Shown here one piece after another: positions 20,829 through 26,971 of a stretch of 33,563 nucleotides of DNA; position 1 is the stretch's first letter; each line of letters begins with the position of its first letter. The notes under the pieces were generated by a model, which did not search any database, was not told where the DNA came from, and was given only the letters and a program-made list of their open reading frames with translations. The stretch lies in IMG/VR virus record IMGVR_UViG_3300025010_000162, positions 1 to 33,563 of that record; one strand, given 5' to 3'. The DNA comes from a virus. The translations under genes and the position numbers were made by a program.

Positions 20829-20896
20829 AGTATTACGTGATGTCTATAGAAGAGTTTAAACAAAGGTTAAGTGACATCAATGCACTTGAAGTATAA
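20825..20896 (+). pseudogene. Truncated third copy of the 19855/20520 family
   Basis: GTGA overlap with the upstream gene. The frame encodes only KYYVMSIEEFKQRLSDINAL and EV before TAA. SIEEFKQRLSDINALE resembles LTLQEFQKKIKIISQLQ of the neighbour. After the stop the same frame continues INENEKLEIQKGNG before more stops. It is best read as a decayed duplicate; a functional 23-residue peptide is less likely. Confidence 0.45.
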
Positions 20897-20956
20897 ATTA
20901 ATGAAAATGAGAAGCTCGAGATTCAAAAAGGTAATGGAAATTAATAAAAAGGATAA

Positions 20957-21286
20957 ATGATGACATTAATAGATATTATTTTGTTTGTTATGACTTGGTC
21001 AATACTTTGTTCAATTTTCGCTGTAATTATCTATAAAATTGGCATAAAAACCAAAAAACAGATAGTGCCTACATCAAAATCATCTTCACTGAGAGCTCAT
21101 CAATCCAGAATCATATCCTCCAAGAATGCCCCGTTGGTCACAGATCTTCTCACTAAACATTTGAACGATATTCAGAAAGATCACCAAAATGACAATCTGA
21201 CTTTCACAACGCAGTATTCCACAGACCTGACATCTTGGTCGGTTCTGATCATCTGGTCTTGGGATGGTCCCACAGATACCATTTGA
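20957..21286 (+). CDS. Membrane-anchored protein with a compositionally foreign C-terminal half, 109 aa
   Basis: ATG with AAAAAGGATAA upstream. One membrane helix at about 3-26 (LIDIILFVMTWSILCSIFAV). From about residue 40 onward the codons switch from AT-rich to C-rich (TCC, CTC, ACC, GAC), coinciding with the start of a compositional island at about 21.07 kb. The C-terminus is polar and ends in a Trp-rich strand (SWSVLIIWSWDG). It may be an original short gene fused to inserted DNA. Not recognised. Confidence 0.58.
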   Translation: MMTLIDIILFVMTWSILCSIFAVIIYKIGIKTKKQIVPTSKSSSLRAHQSRIISSKNAPLVTDLLTKHLNDIQKDHQNDNLTFTTQYSTDLTSWSVLIIWSWDGPTDTI

Positions 21287-22264
21287 CTCTCTTTTCAAAA
21301 TATTGACTCCATATCCCATTCTCCACACACAGATAGTCCAATTCAATAAATTTTCCAAAATATCCAAAATACAATCATCTCCACATCTGGACACTTCACA
21401 GCCTCCGTCCGTCCTCTCACCCGCCACCTATCAAATTTATATTATAGTACTCATTACTTTGGGGGTGTACGTTAAAAGTTTGGTGCCCTTATAAGTTGTA
21501 TTCTTTATATAATAAATACTATTCATTATAAGACTTAAACTAAAAACAATAGCATTCCAAATACATACATTAACATAAATATATAAGGAAAATATGCTAA
21601 GAGTAATGTATTGAATGGATAAAATAAAATATCTTTTCAAAGAAAACTCTATCTTTTAACATACAATAGGAATAATAGTAGGATAATGAATGTAATGGAA
21701 AAGAAAAGGAAAAATGTAAATTTAACCGGCTGGGACGGATAAAATGGCTATAAGCTTAACCAGTTTTAAATGGCTAACCGGCTATGTTACTATGTATTAA
21801 TATTCAATAAAAGCGACCTGTCAGTTCCGTGCAGCCGCCATTAGGCTGGAATAGATGTTCCAGCAACTTGAAACATCTTGTAATTGATAGATGGAACAAA
21901 ATGTTCCACTGTTCCAGTAACTTGAAACGATGTTCCAGCTTCAAGCCGGTTAGCCAATGAGCCCCTAGTTTGTTTTTCTTTTCAATATAAGTAACTTTAT
22001 CTATCCAAAATGGCTCCCGTAGATTATTCAAGGATATCCAACGAACAGCTCTCAATAACCACACCAGATAGCAAATGTGCCCCTATTGCAAATTCCAATT
22101 GTATCCTTGGCATACTTTGGAGTCGTCGGGCTTTCTTTTGTAGTCGTTGGCAAACCTTGGTAAAAAGATACCATTGTTGCCAATATACAATACTTAGCCC
22201 AGATCTCCATCTTTGACCGGCTAATAGGCACAAACTATGGGATATAATACATAAGTTGAGGAAA
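21287..22264. other. Long non-coding stretch with C-rich and repeat-rich parts
   Basis: No convincing gene on either strand. 21287-21430 continues the pyrimidine-rich island of the upstream gene. 21430-21720 is plain AT-rich. 21722-21955 holds the iteron-like repeats listed next. 21960-22260 has mixed composition with TAGTCGT/AGTCGT repeats near 22122-22148 and another ACCGGCTAA at 22216-22224. The stretch ends at a recurring structured element and a promoter. Confidence 0.7.
21722..21955. repeat. Iteron-like cluster: ACCGGCT and GTTCCA motifs
   Basis: GGCTAACCGGCT (21772-21783) and its exact inverse AGCCGGTTAGCC (21944-21955) face each other, with TTAACCGGCT at 21722-21731. Between them GTTCCAGYAACTTGAAAC occurs at 21857-21874 and 21911-21928, with further GTTCCA at 21903 and 21932. 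Small hairpins are AGATGTT/AACATCT (21853-21878) and GGAACA/TGTTCC (21893-21907). AGCCGGTTAGCC returns at 27255. The layout resembles a replication origin, partition site or regulator-binding site. Confidence 0.6.
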
Positions 22265-22334
22265 GAAGCCCAGAATATAAGATATGATAGCTGCGACTTA
22301 CTTCGTCCACTGGACTCGCTGATTAATGATATAG
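22265..22334 (+). ncRNA. Recurring intergenic element, copy 1
   Basis: GAAGCCCAGAATATAAGATA (22265-22284) is followed by a GTCC...GGAC hairpin and GACTCGCTGATTAATGATAT. It aligns, with gaps, to 24419-24481 (copy 2). It lies 16 bases before a promoter box. A transcribed small RNA, a transposed repeat or a protein-binding site are all possible. Confidence 0.45.
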
Positions 22335-22350
22335 GATTAGATAGCTGTAT

Positions 22351-22358
22351 TATATTTG
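22351..22358 (+). promoter_or_regulatory. Bacteroidota-type promoter (TATATTTG)
   Basis: CTGTATTATATTTGTTTTGT followed by CAATTAAATAA; 34 bases before the ATG at 22393. Confidence 0.76.
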
Positions 22359-22392
22359 TTTTGTCAATTAAATAATAAAATTGAGGTACCAG

Positions 22393-22692
22393 ATGCCATT
22401 TACAATTAATGCAGAAAAACATCTTTACTCCGATGCTATTGAAGAATATTATCATACTATAAAACCTAATATTAAAGCAAAATTTACTCATTATGATTTA
22501 TCACAGCTAACGGATGATCCAGGTAATACAACTCTACATATGGTATCTATTAATGCTGGTTATGATAATCTAATGTCCAAACAAGAAGTTGAAGGATTGA
22601 AAGAGTATTTTAACATCACATTTGATGATGAAACAATGGTTTGGATCTCTCAAAATAATGAAGATATTTTTATTATAAGCTCCATACAGTAA
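22393..22692 (+). CDS. Acidic hypothetical protein, 99 aa
   Basis: ATG at 22393 with ATTGAGGT upstream; the in-frame TTG at 22381 is the ribosome-binding site. Acidic, mixed alpha/beta, ends DDETMVWISQNNEDIFIISS. Isolated between two non-coding stretches with its own promoter. Not recognised. Confidence 0.74.
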   Translation: MPFTINAEKHLYSDAIEEYYHTIKPNIKAKFTHYDLSQLTDDPGNTTLHMVSINAGYDNLMSKQEVEGLKEYFNITFDDETMVWISQNNEDIFIISSIQ

Positions 22693-22913
22693 CATTTTAT
22701 TGCGCGCTATCATCTGGGCAAAGATGTCAGCTATCTCACCCATATGGATGATACACTAATGTCCCAGAAAGTTATATAACTTTCAGACGTCTGGACAAGC
22801 AGGCATAACTGATAATTATAATAATCTTTTTGGGGCAGAGGTGTGCTCTTAGATTGCTCTGTTATATATGTTAATAAAGTTAAAAAATGGTTGATAATAT
22901 TGATAAAAGTATT
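22693..22913. other. Non-coding stretch with palindromes
   Basis: GAAAGTTATATAACTTTC (22767-22784) is an 18-bp perfect palindrome, directly followed by CAGACGTCTG (22784-22793), a 10-bp perfect palindrome. GTCCCAG upstream can pair with CTGGAC downstream to enclose both. No gene seen. Possible operator or RNA hairpin. Confidence 0.6.
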
Positions 22914-22921
22914 TATTTTTG
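22914..22921 (+). promoter_or_regulatory. Bacteroidota-type promoter (TATTTTTG)
   Basis: AGTATTTATTTTTGAATTGT followed by CAATTAAAATAAAA; 45 bases before the ATG at 22966. It overlaps the upstream in-frame codons of the ORF, ruling out a start at 22843. Confidence 0.68.
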
Positions 22922-22965
22922 AATTGTCAATTAAAATAAAAAATAATTCAAAAGGAGGCAACGTA

Positions 22966-23490
22966 ATGCAACAATATTTTGATACAATCAATTTGAAGCA
23001 GGTAAGAATAAAAGTACATCATAATACAAAATGCTTTTGTTCTACCCTTCCTAAACAAAAAACATACTTAACTGAAGCGGAAGAAGCTCAAAAAATTAAA
23101 GATGCTCAAAGAACAAAATTATTGAATATGTATAAAGAATCAAATAGGGTAAAGCCTTTTGTTCTTGAATTGAATCAAGCTATTGCAGCCAAAAACAATC
23201 CTCTCCTTGTTGAGTTAATAACCAAATATGGTATGGAATTTGGCTTCTTTAATAAAAAAATTGAATCACTAATTGCTCAAAAACCAATCCTCATTTCAAA
23301 AATTGTTATAAATCATTATTTAAAAACTCTTGATGATACAAGTCAAACAATCCGTTCTTCAAAATTCATCCCATTGAAGCTTAAATATACAATATCAAAG
23401 AAGGATAAAGAAAGGCATAATAGGGTTGAAGAAGAAATTAAAAAATTGAATCCAAATTATGAAATGAACCTTTATATTATTGAAGACTAA
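22966..23490 (+). CDS. Basic hypothetical protein, 174 aa
   Basis: ATG with a strong AAAGGAGG site. Starts with a beta part and CFCSTLP, then a helical body (TEAEEAQKIKDAQRTKLLNM). Basic C-terminal region (KFIPLKLKYTISKKDKERH). First of three genes with unusually strong GGAGG sites. Not recognised. Confidence 0.77.
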   Translation: MQQYFDTINLKQVRIKVHHNTKCFCSTLPKQKTYLTEAEEAQKIKDAQRTKLLNMYKESNRVKPFVLELNQAIAAKNNPLLVELITKYGMEFGFFNKKIESLIAQKPILISKIVINHYLKTLDDTSQTIRSSKFIPLKLKYTISKKDKERHNRVEEEIKKLNPNYEMNLYIIED

Positions 23491-23519
23491 TTAACTAATA
23501 AGCTATAAGGAGGCAAAAA

Positions 23520-23915
23520 ATGGAAGTTTACCAAGATACACTGCGGATTAAAACAATTAAAAATGTTCCTCCAACTCAAGCGGAAGTAATACAAAAAGCA
23601 CAAATAAAGATAGATGAATATTATTCTGAAAACGTTATTAATGGCATTAGAACTTCAATTGATGAAAAAAAGATACTCAAAGAAGAACAAGAATATAGAA
23701 GATCTGATTGGGGTAAAATCAGGAATAAAAGACTGGCACAGTTTGATGCATTTATTGATGGGATAGAAGATCCGGAATTAGCAGATTATCTTATTATCTG
23801 TAGTACAAGATTGTTTGGGAAGCCTGAACCCGAAGAGTTGAGGTTAATTCGGGAATACAAAAAGAAGTTTGGTAATGTTAAAAAGATTTATTCACATATA
23901 AATGAGGAGGATTGA
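23520..23915 (+). CDS. Charged hypothetical protein, 131 aa
   Basis: ATG with AAGGAGGCAAAAA upstream. Highly charged helices (DEKKILKEEQEYRRSDWGKI). No membrane helix or Cys motif. Not recognised; in the same transcript as its neighbours. Confidence 0.76.
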   Translation: MEVYQDTLRIKTIKNVPPTQAEVIQKAQIKIDEYYSENVINGIRTSIDEKKILKEEQEYRRSDWGKIRNKRLAQFDAFIDGIEDPELADYLIICSTRLFGKPEPEELRLIREYKKKFGNVKKIYSHINEED

Positions 23916-23917
23916 AA

Positions 23918-24334
23918 ATGAAACAAGATGTAATTGCAAAAGTATATGTTAATGCTGACGGAGTTGATCTTGGTACTACATTTATTAAAGCTCATTATAC
24001 TAATCCAGACTTTGGTATAAGACCTGAGTGGGAAGAATACAAAGATGGAGAACAACGTAGGATAGATGCTATTAATGCAATATCAAAACATATTGGCTCT
24101 ATGGTCATATTATTTACTTGGGTTGAGCTACACGGTGCTTATTCAATCTCGGCTACATTCCATTTTAAAGAAGCTTTTGTCTCTCACGGGCTTTTGATTA
24201 AAGAAGAATATGCAGAAGATCAGAAGATTTGGGATGCTTTCATAAAGGCTTTATTGAATGATGAGCAATGGAATGATGTATTTGCGGAAGCGGGTGTTGA
24301 TAGAACAATATTATTTTATTGTGAATCATATTAG
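23918..24334 (+). CDS. Hypothetical protein, 138 aa
   Basis: ATG at 23918 with GAGGAGG upstream; the TTG at 23912 is less likely. Alpha/beta with VELHGAYSISATFHFKEAF and an acidic second half ending FYCESY. Not recognised. Followed by a structured non-coding region. Confidence 0.76.
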   Translation: MKQDVIAKVYVNADGVDLGTTFIKAHYTNPDFGIRPEWEEYKDGEQRRIDAINAISKHIGSMVILFTWVELHGAYSISATFHFKEAFVSHGLLIKEEYAEDQKIWDAFIKALLNDEQWNDVFAEAGVDRTILFYCESY

Positions 24335-24335
24335 A

Positions 24336-24482
24336 TAGCTAAGAACTTGTAGATATAAGAAAGCTTATTAATAAGAAGTAAGCCTCTATGTTTCAAAGAT
24401 AAGAGGGCTCTGAAGTAGGAAGCCGGCAGGATAATATAAGATGGTAGGACGAAGTCCGATGGGTTCGCTGATGATATTATCT
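24336..24482 (+). ncRNA. Recurring intergenic element, copy 2, inside a structured region
   Basis: From 5': palindrome CTTATTAATAAG (24364-24375); AGCCTCT (24381-24387) pairing with AGAGGGCT with one bulge; then the element GAAGCCGGCAGGATAATATAAG (starting 24419). GATAATAT (24430-24437) pairs with ATATTATC (24474-24481), enclosing hairpin GGAC-GAA-GTCC (24447-24457) and GGGTTCGCTGATG. Three helices in about 120 bases suggest a folded RNA. No ORF. It is related to the element at 22265 and more loosely to 25351-25376 and 25593-25640. Confidence 0.5.
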
Positions 24483-24560
24483 AAAATTAGAGATGTTTTT
24501 ATGTTTGGTAATTAAATTATAAAAAGTTAAATAAATGTTGACAAAAGAAAATTTAGATAT

Positions 24561-24568
24561 TAATTTTG
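24561..24568 (+). promoter_or_regulatory. Bacteroidota-type promoter (TAATTTTG)
   Basis: GATATTAATTTTGAAATATC followed by AATTTTATAAAA, close to the class at 6010 and 6545. 45 bases before the ATG at 24613. Another box, TATGTTTG, is at 24500-24507. Confidence 0.55.
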
Positions 24569-24612
24569 AAATATCAATTTTATAAAATAATATTAATTGA
24601 GGAGAAGTTCAG

Positions 24613-24834
24613 ATGATTAATTTAAATTTATTGTCTCATTTTGTTCTAGGCTATATAATTGAATCTTTTTTATCATCAAGAGAGAAATCATATTATGCTT
24701 CAACTTCAGAGAGAGAAGACTATTTGAATGGTTTTCAAAATAAGTTACTTGAAGAAGTAAAGATTAGAGGATTTGACTCTTTTGATTCATTTATTAAATT
24801 TGTTAATCTTGAGTTGAAAAGAGTATATAAATAA
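24613..24834 (+). CDS. Small hypothetical protein, 73 aa
   Basis: ATG with TTGAGGAGAAG upstream. Helical, with a short hydrophobic N-terminus (LNLLSHFVLGYIIESFL) and a charged body. Not recognised. Confidence 0.7.
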   Translation: MINLNLLSHFVLGYIIESFLSSREKSYYASTSEREDYLNGFQNKLLEEVKIRGFDSFDSFIKFVNLELKRVYK

Positions 24835-24844
24835 ACGGATGTAT

Positions 24845-24852
24845 TATATTTG
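24845..24852 (+). promoter_or_regulatory. Bacteroidota-type promoter (TATATTTG), best-conserved class
   Basis: GATGTATTATATTTGTTTTG followed by TCAATCAAAAA. 37 bases before the ATG at 24889; it covers the TTG at 24850, so that is not a start. Confidence 0.78.
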
Positions 24853-24888
24853 TTTTGTCAATCAAAAATAATATTTAAGGAAATTAAA

Positions 24889-25233
24889 ATGGCTACTAGA
24901 ACTACACTTCAAAATAACATTAACAAATTAAAAATGATCGTTATATCAGAAACAGGATCGCCGAACAAAAAGGGCTTTAAGAGAACAAAACCTCTTTATA
25001 AAATGAATTTTGTTCAAGCTCTTCACCGGATTGGTTTTAATAACTACGCGTTGGCTAAAGCTGCTGGTATGAGTATTGCAGACTTTAAAGCTATCACCGG
25101 TATATCAATTCAAGAAGCAAAAGAAAACAAATCGTTGCAATTAAAAAGATCGAAACTGAACATGGCTTTATCTACATTGGCTAATAGAGTTATTCGTCAT
25201 AATGGAAAAGCCGGATATGTTCTCGGATATTAA
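24889..25233 (+). CDS. Basic protein with a helix-turn-helix-like segment, 114 aa
   Basis: ATG at 24889 with TAAGGAAAT upstream. Very basic N-terminal half (NKKGFKRTKPLYK). A segment FNNYALAKAAGMSIADFKAI (51-70) then TGISIQEAKENK looks like a helix-turn-helix of the LAKAAGMS...F....G.S type. A DNA-binding regulator is likely by look; no family named. A clean terminator follows. Confidence 0.72.
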   Translation: MATRTTLQNNINKLKMIVISETGSPNKKGFKRTKPLYKMNFVQALHRIGFNNYALAKAAGMSIADFKAITGISIQEAKENKSLQLKRSKLNMALSTLANRVIRHNGKAGYVLGY

Positions 25234-25267
25234 TTAGTAGCCTCCTTAACTATTTATGATTGACTTG

Positions 25268-25300
25268 ATCCCGGATCATATTAACCATCCGGGATTTTTT
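25268..25300 (+). terminator. Intrinsic terminator
   Basis: ATCCCGGAT (25268-25276) pairs with ATCCGGGAT (25287-25295) around a 10-base loop, followed by TTTTT. It ends the transcript of the gene at 24889. Confidence 0.85.
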
Positions 25301-25718
25301 ATGCGCGCAAATGGACAGAGATAAGCCTGCGAACACCATGGAAGTGGGTAGTTATAATATAAGGATAAGATATGGCTTTTACGATTTTACCTATTACACA
25401 ACTCACCCAATACTTCTCACAAAATTTTTACATTTCACCTTATATAACCAAATATAATACTTATCTATTCACCACCCACTTTACACTTGTCAATACACAA
25501 TTCCCTACATTGTAATGTATATAATATACAAAGCAATTGAAACAACATGAACAACAAACTATATTAAGACCTTAATATCGGATTAGCCATATAGGATAAT
25601 AAGATACTAATGTCCGATTTCCACGGGATTCGCTATAAGTATAAAGTATTTAAATCTAAAGCAATTTCACGGGAGTCGCAAACTACATTAAGACCTTAAT
25701 ATCTTTTTTAGGTACATC
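25301..25718. other. Non-coding stretch with a direct repeat pair and further copies of the recurring element
   Basis: No gene on either strand. 25351-25376 has TTATAATATAAGGATAAG, like the core of the recurring element. 25375-25520 is markedly pyrimidine-rich on the plus strand. A 25-bp direct repeat (24 of 25 identical, core ATTAAGACCTTAATATC) lies at 25555-25579 and 25679-25703, bracketing 99 bases. Inside are GGATAATAAGATACTAATGT (25594-25613) and GGGATTCGCT (25625-25634), a third, looser copy of the element. Confidence 0.65.
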
Positions 25719-25750
25719 GAAAAGCGGATTGTTAGTCCGCTTTTCTTTTT
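25719..25750 (+). terminator. Intrinsic terminator facing the minus-strand genes
   Basis: GAAAAGCGGA (25719-25728) pairs perfectly with TCCGCTTTTC (25736-25745) around TTGTTAG, followed by TTTTTATT. Strongest on the plus strand, but the A-run before the stem lets it work partly for the minus-strand gene ending at 25752. It separates the converging transcripts. Confidence 0.82.
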
Positions 25751-25751
25751 A

Positions 25752-26270
25752 TTACTTAGCTTCGGTTTTAACTTCGGTTTTAACTTCGGTTTTAGCTTCG
25801 GTTTTGGCTTTGGTTTCGGCTTTGGTTTCAATTTTACTTTGAACAGTTTCAACTTTTGAAAATCGTTTTTTCAATCCGGTTAAGCTGAAAAGTAAAACGT
25901 TTCCTTTTTCAACGAATGAAACTGCGCAAATATCACCATCAATAGAAACAAACTTCTTTGAGTTAGCAATTTCTTGAATAGCTTCAAAGTTTAAACCGCC
26001 ATCTTTTACCACTTGATTTTGAGAGATACCCAAATTTTTACTTTTTTGGCAATAGTGCCTAAAACTTGAAAAAGGCTCAATTTTTGATGAATGGTTTTTT
26101 AAACCAATTCCTGAGTAACTGCCTAAGTAAATGTTTCCAGCTTGCAGGTGAGTTTTTAAATTCTTACTCTCATCAGTTGAAAAGGGGACTTCAAGGGCTT
26201 TTTGAGCTTCTGAAGATTGGGAAGTCCGTGAGTTAATGTTTACGGAATCACTGAATTTTTGCTCTGACAT
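25752..26270 (-). CDS. Hypothetical protein with a C-terminal KTEx repeat tail, 172 aa
   Basis: Minus strand, ATG with ATAGGAGTAATATT upstream. The N-terminal part is Ser-rich and polar; the middle (about 75-145) is a folded-looking part with NQVVKDGGLNFEAIQEIANS and GDICAVSFVEKGNVLLFSLT. It ends in a tail of short repeats (KTEAKTEVKTEVKTEAK). The repeats are encoded by near-identical TTCGGTTTTA-type units and probably vary in number by slippage. Downstream-most gene of the minus-strand group. Not recognised. Confidence 0.8.
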   Translation of the reverse strand: MSEQKFSDSVNINSRTSQSSEAQKALEVPFSTDESKNLKTHLQAGNIYLGSYSGIGLKNHSSKIEPFSSFRHYCQKSKNLGISQNQVVKDGGLNFEAIQEIANSKKFVSIDGDICAVSFVEKGNVLLFSLTGLKKRFSKVETVQSKIETKAETKAKTEAKTEVKTEVKTEAK

Positions 26271-26303
26271 AATATTACTCCTATTTGATTTGGTTTTTAT
26301 TTT

Positions 26304-26326
26304 AGCTTAATTACCTTAATTAAGCT
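26304..26326. promoter_or_regulatory. Inverted repeat upstream of the 26270 gene
   Basis: AGCTTAATT (26304-26312) and AATTAAGCT (26318-26326), 9 perfect pairs, loop ACCTT. It has no U-tract on either strand and lies 34 bases before the minus-strand start at 26270, so an operator is more likely than a terminator. Confidence 0.4.
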
Positions 26327-26405
26327 GTTTAAAAATAATTTCTTTTTTTACTAAAGTCAAGTTATTTTTTTATAAAGTTGCTTTTTATAAAGTTATATCT
26401 TAAGT

Positions 26406-26579
26406 CTAAAACTTATAAATTTGTTGTTTAATGTCATTTTTTAAGTCATGTTTCAAACCATTATATTTAACCTCAGTTTGAAAAATTGGACTTGGTTTTT
26501 TTTGTTCATTTAAAGCTATGGAATGCCTTACCATATTAGCCGATACATAACTTTTCTTTTTATTAATTTGATTTGCCAT
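26406..26579 (-). CDS. Small basic hypothetical protein, 57 aa
   Basis: Minus strand. The ATG at 26579 (MANQINKKKSYVSANMVRHS) is preferred to the one at 26615 because AAGGGTAATAGC precedes it and because the region upstream encodes another small gene. Basic, soluble. Not recognised. Confidence 0.66.
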   Translation of the reverse strand: MANQINKKKSYVSANMVRHSIALNEQKKPSPIFQTEVKYNGLKHDLKNDIKQQIYKF

Positions 26580-26589
26580 GCTATTACCC

Positions 26590-26715
26590 TTAAAATATAA
26601 AATTAAATGATTCATTATTTAAATACCATGCCCACCCCAATAACCAAAAAATACCGCTTAATATTGCTAAAAATAAACCTACTCCATTTTCTTGCTTATC
26701 TTCAACTATTTTCAT
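26590..26715 (-). CDS. Small membrane protein, 41 aa
   Basis: Minus strand. ATG one base after the upstream TAA, with AGAGGT at good spacing. The product begins MKIVEDKQENG and has one clear membrane helix (VGLFLAILSGIFWLLGWAW). It is too short for usual ORF cut-offs but fills the gap between two minus-strand genes exactly. Function unknown. Confidence 0.68.
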   Translation of the reverse strand: MKIVEDKQENGVGLFLAILSGIFWLLGWAWYLNNESFNFIF

Positions 26716-26716
26716 T

Positions 26717-26971
26717 TTAACCTCTTAATATGTGATTGTTTAAGTCTTGATTATTATTTCTTTTATTTCCTGATGTTAATTTTGCTGTTGCAACCTCATC
26801 AATTAGAACCCTAAAAACTTGATTTTGATGAATTAAAGTTGCTTCTGTTTTATTAAGATTTAAAACTATAGTCCAACCCTTGTATCTCCCATAGGTTACT
26901 TTAGATTCAAAGTATCTTATTTTGTTTCCAATTGCAGTAACTATTCTAAATTCTTTTTTTATTGTTTCCAT
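26717..26971 (-). CDS. Small hypothetical protein, 84 aa, first gene of the minus-strand group
   Basis: Minus strand. Beta-rich (EFRIVTAIGNKIRYFESKVT, then GRYKGWTIVLNLNKTEATLI). TTGAGATATAAAC precedes the ATG. A possible promoter on the minus strand reads TTGTATTATAGTTGTCAAG near 27190-27210, a partial match to the phage promoter. Not recognised. Confidence 0.72.
   Translation of the reverse strand: METIKKEFRIVTAIGNKIRYFESKVTYGRYKGWTIVLNLNKTEATLIHQNQVFRVLIDEVATAKLTSGNKRNNNQDLNNHILRG

Noticed and set aside
21086-21427. Minus-strand ORF of 113 codons opposite the C-rich island
   Set aside because: No ribosome-binding site, unlikely Cys/Arg/Gly-rich composition and no recognisable pattern. 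The plus-strand ORF reads more like a protein.
22024-22491. Minus-strand ORF of 155 codons over non-coding DNA and a plus-strand gene
   Set aside because: It runs antisense through a gene with a promoter and ribosome-binding site, and its product has no coherent features.
24468-24481. Hammerhead ribozyme suggested by CTGATGA
   Set aside because: No GAAA after a following stem and no cleavage-site helix in the required order; the downstream bases pair with upstream sequence instead.
24535-24585. 16-codon ORF starting at ATG 24535
   Set aside because: It contains the promoter box for the next gene and has no ribosome-binding site.
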